This document shows, in pieces, positions 61,525-64,000 of a DNA stretch of 64,000 nucleotides. Numbering within the stretch: the stretch's first letter is position 1; each line of letters begins with the position of its first letter. The notes below the pieces were generated by a model. The model was not told where the DNA came from. It was given only the letters and a program-made list of their open reading frames with translations, and did no database searches. Origin of the DNA: PALSA-505 sp963702235 (GTDB taxonomy: Bacteria > Actinomycetota > Actinomycetes > Streptosporangiales > Streptosporangiaceae). The stretch spans positions 62,001 to 126,000 of the forward strand of contig CAVPBZ010000005.1 of NCBI GenBank assembly GCA_963702235.1. Direction: 5' to 3'. Both the position numbers and the translations under genes were made by a program.

Positions 61525-62157
61525 GTGAGTCCGGTCCCGGAGACTCTCACCGAGCGGAGCCAGCGCTTCGAGCAGGACGTCCTGCCCTTCCTCGATCAGC
61601 TGTACTCCGCCGCCATGCGGATGACACGCAACCCCTCGGACGCGCAGGACCTGGTGCAGGAGACGTTCGCCAAGGCGTACGCGTCCTTCCACCAGTTCCA
61701 GCCGGGCACGAACCTGAAGGCATGGCTGTTCAGGATCCTGACCAACACGTTCATCAATACGTACCGCAAGCGGCAGCGCGAGCCGCAGCGAGCCGGCACC
61801 GAGGACATCGAGGACTGGCAGCTGGCCCGGGCGGCCGAGCACACGTCCTCGGGCCTGAAGTCGGCCGAGAGCGAGGCGCTGGAGCGGCTGCCTGACTCCG
61901 ACGTCAAGAGCGCGCTGCAGTCCCTGCCCGAGGAATTCAGGATCGCCGTCTACTTGGCCGACGTGGAGGGCTTCGCCTACCGCGAGATCGCGGACATCAT
62001 GGGCACGCCCATCGGAACGGTCATGTCACGGCTGCACCGCGGCCGCCGGCAGCTGCGCGAACTCCTCCAGGACTATGCGGAGGAGCGGGGGCTGGTCAGG
62101 TCTCAGTCCGGGGCGTCTTCCTCCTCGGCGGGTGAGCCAGAGGAGGACGACGGATGA
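61525..62157 (+). CDS. sigR: ECF sigma factor SigR, thiol-oxidative stress
   Basis: 210 aa from GTG 61525; an in-frame ATG 61375 would add 50 residues and give the longer SigR' form (see the promoter at 61340-61365). Region 2: RMTRNPSDAQDLVQETFAKA and WLFRILTNTFINTYRKRQRE; region 4: SLPEEFRIAVYLADVEGFAY and REIADIMGTPIGTVMSRLHR. The Ser/Glu-rich tail overlaps rsrA by ATGA. SigR directs genes for thioredoxin and thiol homeostasis and is held by RsrA when the cell is reduced. Confidence 0.95.
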   Translation: MSPVPETLTERSQRFEQDVLPFLDQLYSAAMRMTRNPSDAQDLVQETFAKAYASFHQFQPGTNLKAWLFRILTNTFINTYRKRQREPQRAGTEDIEDWQLARAAEHTSSGLKSAESEALERLPDSDVKSALQSLPEEFRIAVYLADVEGFAYREIADIMGTPIGTVMSRLHRGRRQLRELLQDYAEERGLVRSQSGASSSSAGEPEEDDG

Positions 62158-62438
62158 GCTGCGGGAAGCCGCACGAGACCCCGTGCAGCGAGGTACTCGC
62201 GCGCGTGTACAGCTACCTCGACGGCGAGCTCGACGGCGTCGACTGCGCCCAGGTCCGTCAGCACCTGGATGAGTGCGGCCCGTGCCTGCGCGAGTACGGG
62301 CTCGAGGAAGTCGTCAAGAAGCTCGTGCACAAGCACTGCGGCCGCGACCTGGTGCCGGGCGACCTGCGGTCCCGGGTGCTGACCCGGATACAGCAGGTGC
62401 GCGTGGAGCTTGAGGTCACCGAGTTTCGGACGGACTGA
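62154..62438 (+). CDS. rsrA: Zinc-binding redox anti-sigma factor RsrA
   Basis: 94 aa from ATG 62154 (ATGA overlap with sigR). The zinc anti-sigma motif HLDECGPC (H37, C41, C44) plus an early Cys at residue 11 give the redox switch: zinc release and disulfide formation free SigR. C3 and C31 are additional. The C-terminal EVVKKLVHKHCGRDLVPGDL helix contacts the sigma factor. Co-transcribed and coupled with sigR. Confidence 0.95.
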   Translation: MSCGKPHETPCSEVLARVYSYLDGELDGVDCAQVRQHLDECGPCLREYGLEEVVKKLVHKHCGRDLVPGDLRSRVLTRIQQVRVELEVTEFRTD

Positions 62439-62508
62439 ACCTACTCTTCGCTACCGCCCGTTAGCGGACTGTGGATCCGGCGCGCTGAGCCGATGGGATC
62501 ATCATCCG

Positions 62509-63459
62509 ATGCGGCTTCTCATCACCGGCGCGGCCGGGTTCATCGGATCGCATCTCGTTGACCGGCTGGTCCGGGACGGCCACCAGGTGGCCGGGGTGGA
62601 TGATCTGTCGTCCGGCAGGCACGAGAACGTCGCCGGCGCCGTCCGTGCCGGCGCGGCCTTCCACCGGATGGACGTGACCGCGCCTGAGCTCGTCGAGCTC
62701 GCCGTCGGCTGGCGGCCGGAGGTGGTGTGCCACCTGGCGGCCCAGATCAGCGTCCGGGCGAGCGTCGAGGACCCGGTGGCCGACGCCCTGGTGAACGTGC
62801 TCGGCACGGTCAACGTGCTCGAGGCGGCGCGGGCCGCGGGCGCCCGCAAGGTGGTCTTCACGTCGTCGGCCGCGGTCTACGGCATCCCGGTGGCCATGCC
62901 GGTCCCGGCCGAGGCCGGGCTGGCGCCCCGCTCGCCCTATGCGGCGGCCAAGGTCTGCGGCGAGGTCTATCTCGGCGCTTACCGGGTGCTGCACGGGCTC
63001 GACTTCACCACGCTGGCCCTGTCCAACGTGTACGGCCCGCGGCAGCGGCCGGACGGGGAGGCAGGCGTGGTCGCGATTTTCGCCAGCGCGCTGCTGCGCG
63101 GCTCCGCCACGCACGTCTACGGTGACGGCAAGCAGGCGCGCGATTACGTATATGTCGGGGATGTCGTTGATGCCTGCGTGCTGGCCTGCGACAGCCGGGC
63201 CAGCGGTGCGCGGCTCAACGTCGGCACCGGGATCCGCACCACGGACCTGGAGCTGCATGCGGCGATAGCGGCCGCGGCCGGGAGCCGGGCCGTGCCCGGC
63301 CACGCGCCGCCCCGGCCCGGTGACCTGCCGGAAATGGCTCTCGACCCGGGGCTCACGGAGGACCTGCTCGGCTGGACGCCGTCGACGAGCCTGCCGGACG
63401 GCGTGGCCGCCACGCTCGACTGGCTGAGGCTGGCCGGTCGGACCCCCGGCGAGCTGTGA
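62509..63459 (+). CDS. NAD-dependent epimerase/dehydratase (UDP-glucose 4-epimerase type)
   Basis: 316 aa from ATG 62509. Extended SDR: TGAAGFIGSHL cofactor motif at residues 6-16, DDLSSG at the ribose, HLAAQISVRASVEDP, catalytic Ser in FTSSAAVYG and Tyr/Lys in SPYAAAKVCGE. A late RDYVYVGDVVDACVLA is typical for nucleotide-sugar epimerases. Probably converts UDP- or dTDP-sugars for cell wall or polysaccharide. Follows rsrA by 70 nt; the two genes may not be co-regulated. Confidence 0.92.
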   Translation: MRLLITGAAGFIGSHLVDRLVRDGHQVAGVDDLSSGRHENVAGAVRAGAAFHRMDVTAPELVELAVGWRPEVVCHLAAQISVRASVEDPVADALVNVLGTVNVLEAARAAGARKVVFTSSAAVYGIPVAMPVPAEAGLAPRSPYAAAKVCGEVYLGAYRVLHGLDFTTLALSNVYGPRQRPDGEAGVVAIFASALLRGSATHVYGDGKQARDYVYVGDVVDACVLACDSRASGARLNVGTGIRTTDLELHAAIAAAAGSRAVPGHAPPRPGDLPEMALDPGLTEDLLGWTPSTSLPDGVAATLDWLRLAGRTPGEL

Positions 63460-63601
63460 TCACTATGTGTATGTCTTGAGTCACGATTTGCGCACGATGC
63501 CGATTGGGCCTGCGCTATCGGCGCAGTCCGGGTTACCCTATGTGCCAGGCCGCAACCGTGCCAGGCTGACGCCTGCGCAAGTTGGTTCAGGAGGTGGCCG
63601 C

Positions 63602-63697
63602 ATGCGAGTGCTCGACGCGTTCTCCTCAGAGCAAGGCGCTCCTGGGATGGACGGGAGTACTGTCGTGCCGCGTTCCAGGGGAACTAGCTGGGGATGA
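63602..63697 (+). CDS. Small ORF, 31 aa, with strong ribosome site
   Basis: ATG 63602 preceded by AGGAGGT at ideal spacing (6 nt). Reads MRVLDAFSSEQGAPGMDGST, ending ...PRSRGTSWG. No family recognised, no membrane segment. It lies 46 nt before the membrane protein gene at 63744 and might be a leader or a small regulator. Only the ribosome site supports it. Confidence 0.4.
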   Translation: MRVLDAFSSEQGAPGMDGSTVVPRSRGTSWG

Positions 63698-63743
63698 TCC
63701 CGTAGGGTCCTGACGTCGGTTCGGACTGACTCAAGGGGGGTCG

Positions 63744-64000
63744 TTGCGGAGGCTCTCGTGGAGCGCACGCCTTTACATAGCCGCGGTTGTCGTTGCGGCC
63801 GCCGTGCAGATTGCCCGCGGACCATTCGACGGCGTCAGCTGGTTCAAGCTGGGCGTGCTTGCGCTCCTGTACCTGGTCTGTGATTCCGCTCCCACCCCGC
63901 TGATGCCACGGCGGGCCGCATGGTCGCCGAATACATCCGCCACGCTCGCCTCTGTGGTGCTGCTCGGCCCCGCGGGCGCCGCGATCATCGGCGCCGTCTC
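63744..64000 (+). CDS. N-terminal part of a membrane protein (cut by window end)
   Basis: TTG 63744 with AAGGGGGG 4 nt upstream; the frame remains open to the window end (85 codons). Residues include LYIAAVVVAAAVQIA, WFKLGVLALLYLVCDSAPTP and ASVVLLGPAGAAIIGAV, three hydrophobic segments of an integral membrane sensor. The pattern recalls N-terminal membrane domains of actinobacterial HD-type phosphohydrolases or cyclases, but no catalytic part is visible. Confidence 0.6.
   Translation, partial: MRRLSWSARLYIAAVVVAAAVQIARGPFDGVSWFKLGVLALLYLVCDSAPTPLMPRRAAWSPNTSATLASVVLLGPAGAAIIGAV

Overview
The window is very GC-rich, uses many GTG starts, and packs genes with 1-4 nt overlaps (ATGA/GTGA). It carries a SigR/RsrA thiol-stress pair with a SigR-type promoter, actinobacterial RsgA, HisN and AroA, a YtrA-type GntR regulator and several secreted beta-propeller proteins. 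This points to a filamentous actinomycete (Actinomycetota), perhaps Streptosporangiales-like; the genus cannot be fixed by reading alone.

Region 1 (1-9788, minus strand): a tight operon, cut at the left edge, that looks like a hydrazine (N-N bond) biosynthetic cluster. In transcription order it encodes an ATP-grasp ligase, an amine N-monooxygenase, a Kef-type antiporter, a second closely similar N-monooxygenase, a PP-loop ATPase, a small cupin, a methionyl-tRNA-synthetase-like enzyme and a DAO-type FAD oxidoreductase. N-hydroxylase + cupin + MetRS-like enzyme + DAO oxidase is the set known from s56-p1-type hydrazine formation (Spb38/39/40). Here the cupin and MetRS-like parts are separate genes, the hydroxylase is duplicated, and two further ATP-using enzymes are present. 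I consider this the main discovery candidate.

Region 2 (9990-19930): cytochrome bd oxidase (cydAB), a GntR regulator, a frameshifted beta-propeller gene, two hydrolases, a TetR regulator with a palindromic operator, and a large secreted kelch protein.

Region 3 (20245-27507): tRNA-Arg(CCU) followed by a decayed island: integrase remnant, IS982-like element with broken transposase, a frameshifted secreted YVTN propeller gene, a YVTN fragment, broken sigma and partner genes, and a broken VOC gene.

Region 4 (27585-39373): CPBP protease, a NarL-type two-component system, a hydrolase/acyltransferase/hydrolase operon, a secreted propeller-ricin lectin, and a cyclase-NB-ARC-TPR regulator.

Region 5 (39611-53661): a small Cys-rich protein, a molybdopterin oxidoreductase/flavin reductase/zinc-ribbon operon, an acyl-CoA ligase/saccharopine-dehydrogenase-like/SDR operon facing a TetR gene across three operators spaced exactly 22 bp, VOC and SRPBCC genes, a KimA-like permease, a lipoprotein/MFS/DUF1275 operon and a CBS protein.

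Region 6 (53738-64000): conserved core: hisN, aldo/keto reductase, rsgA, aroA, an SRAP protein, a DksA/TraR zinc finger, a methyltransferase, sigR-rsrA, a sugar epimerase and the start of a membrane protein.

Three further points stand out. rsgA, the lipoprotein gene and the DUF1275 gene have no ATG/GTG/TTG where their conserved N-termini require a start, and each has a CTG-Thr codon pair there. Two intergenic gaps hold paired long hairpins whose stems differ but remain paired. Single-base frameshifts are scattered over both island and core-like genes, so some may be assembly errors; raw reads would decide.
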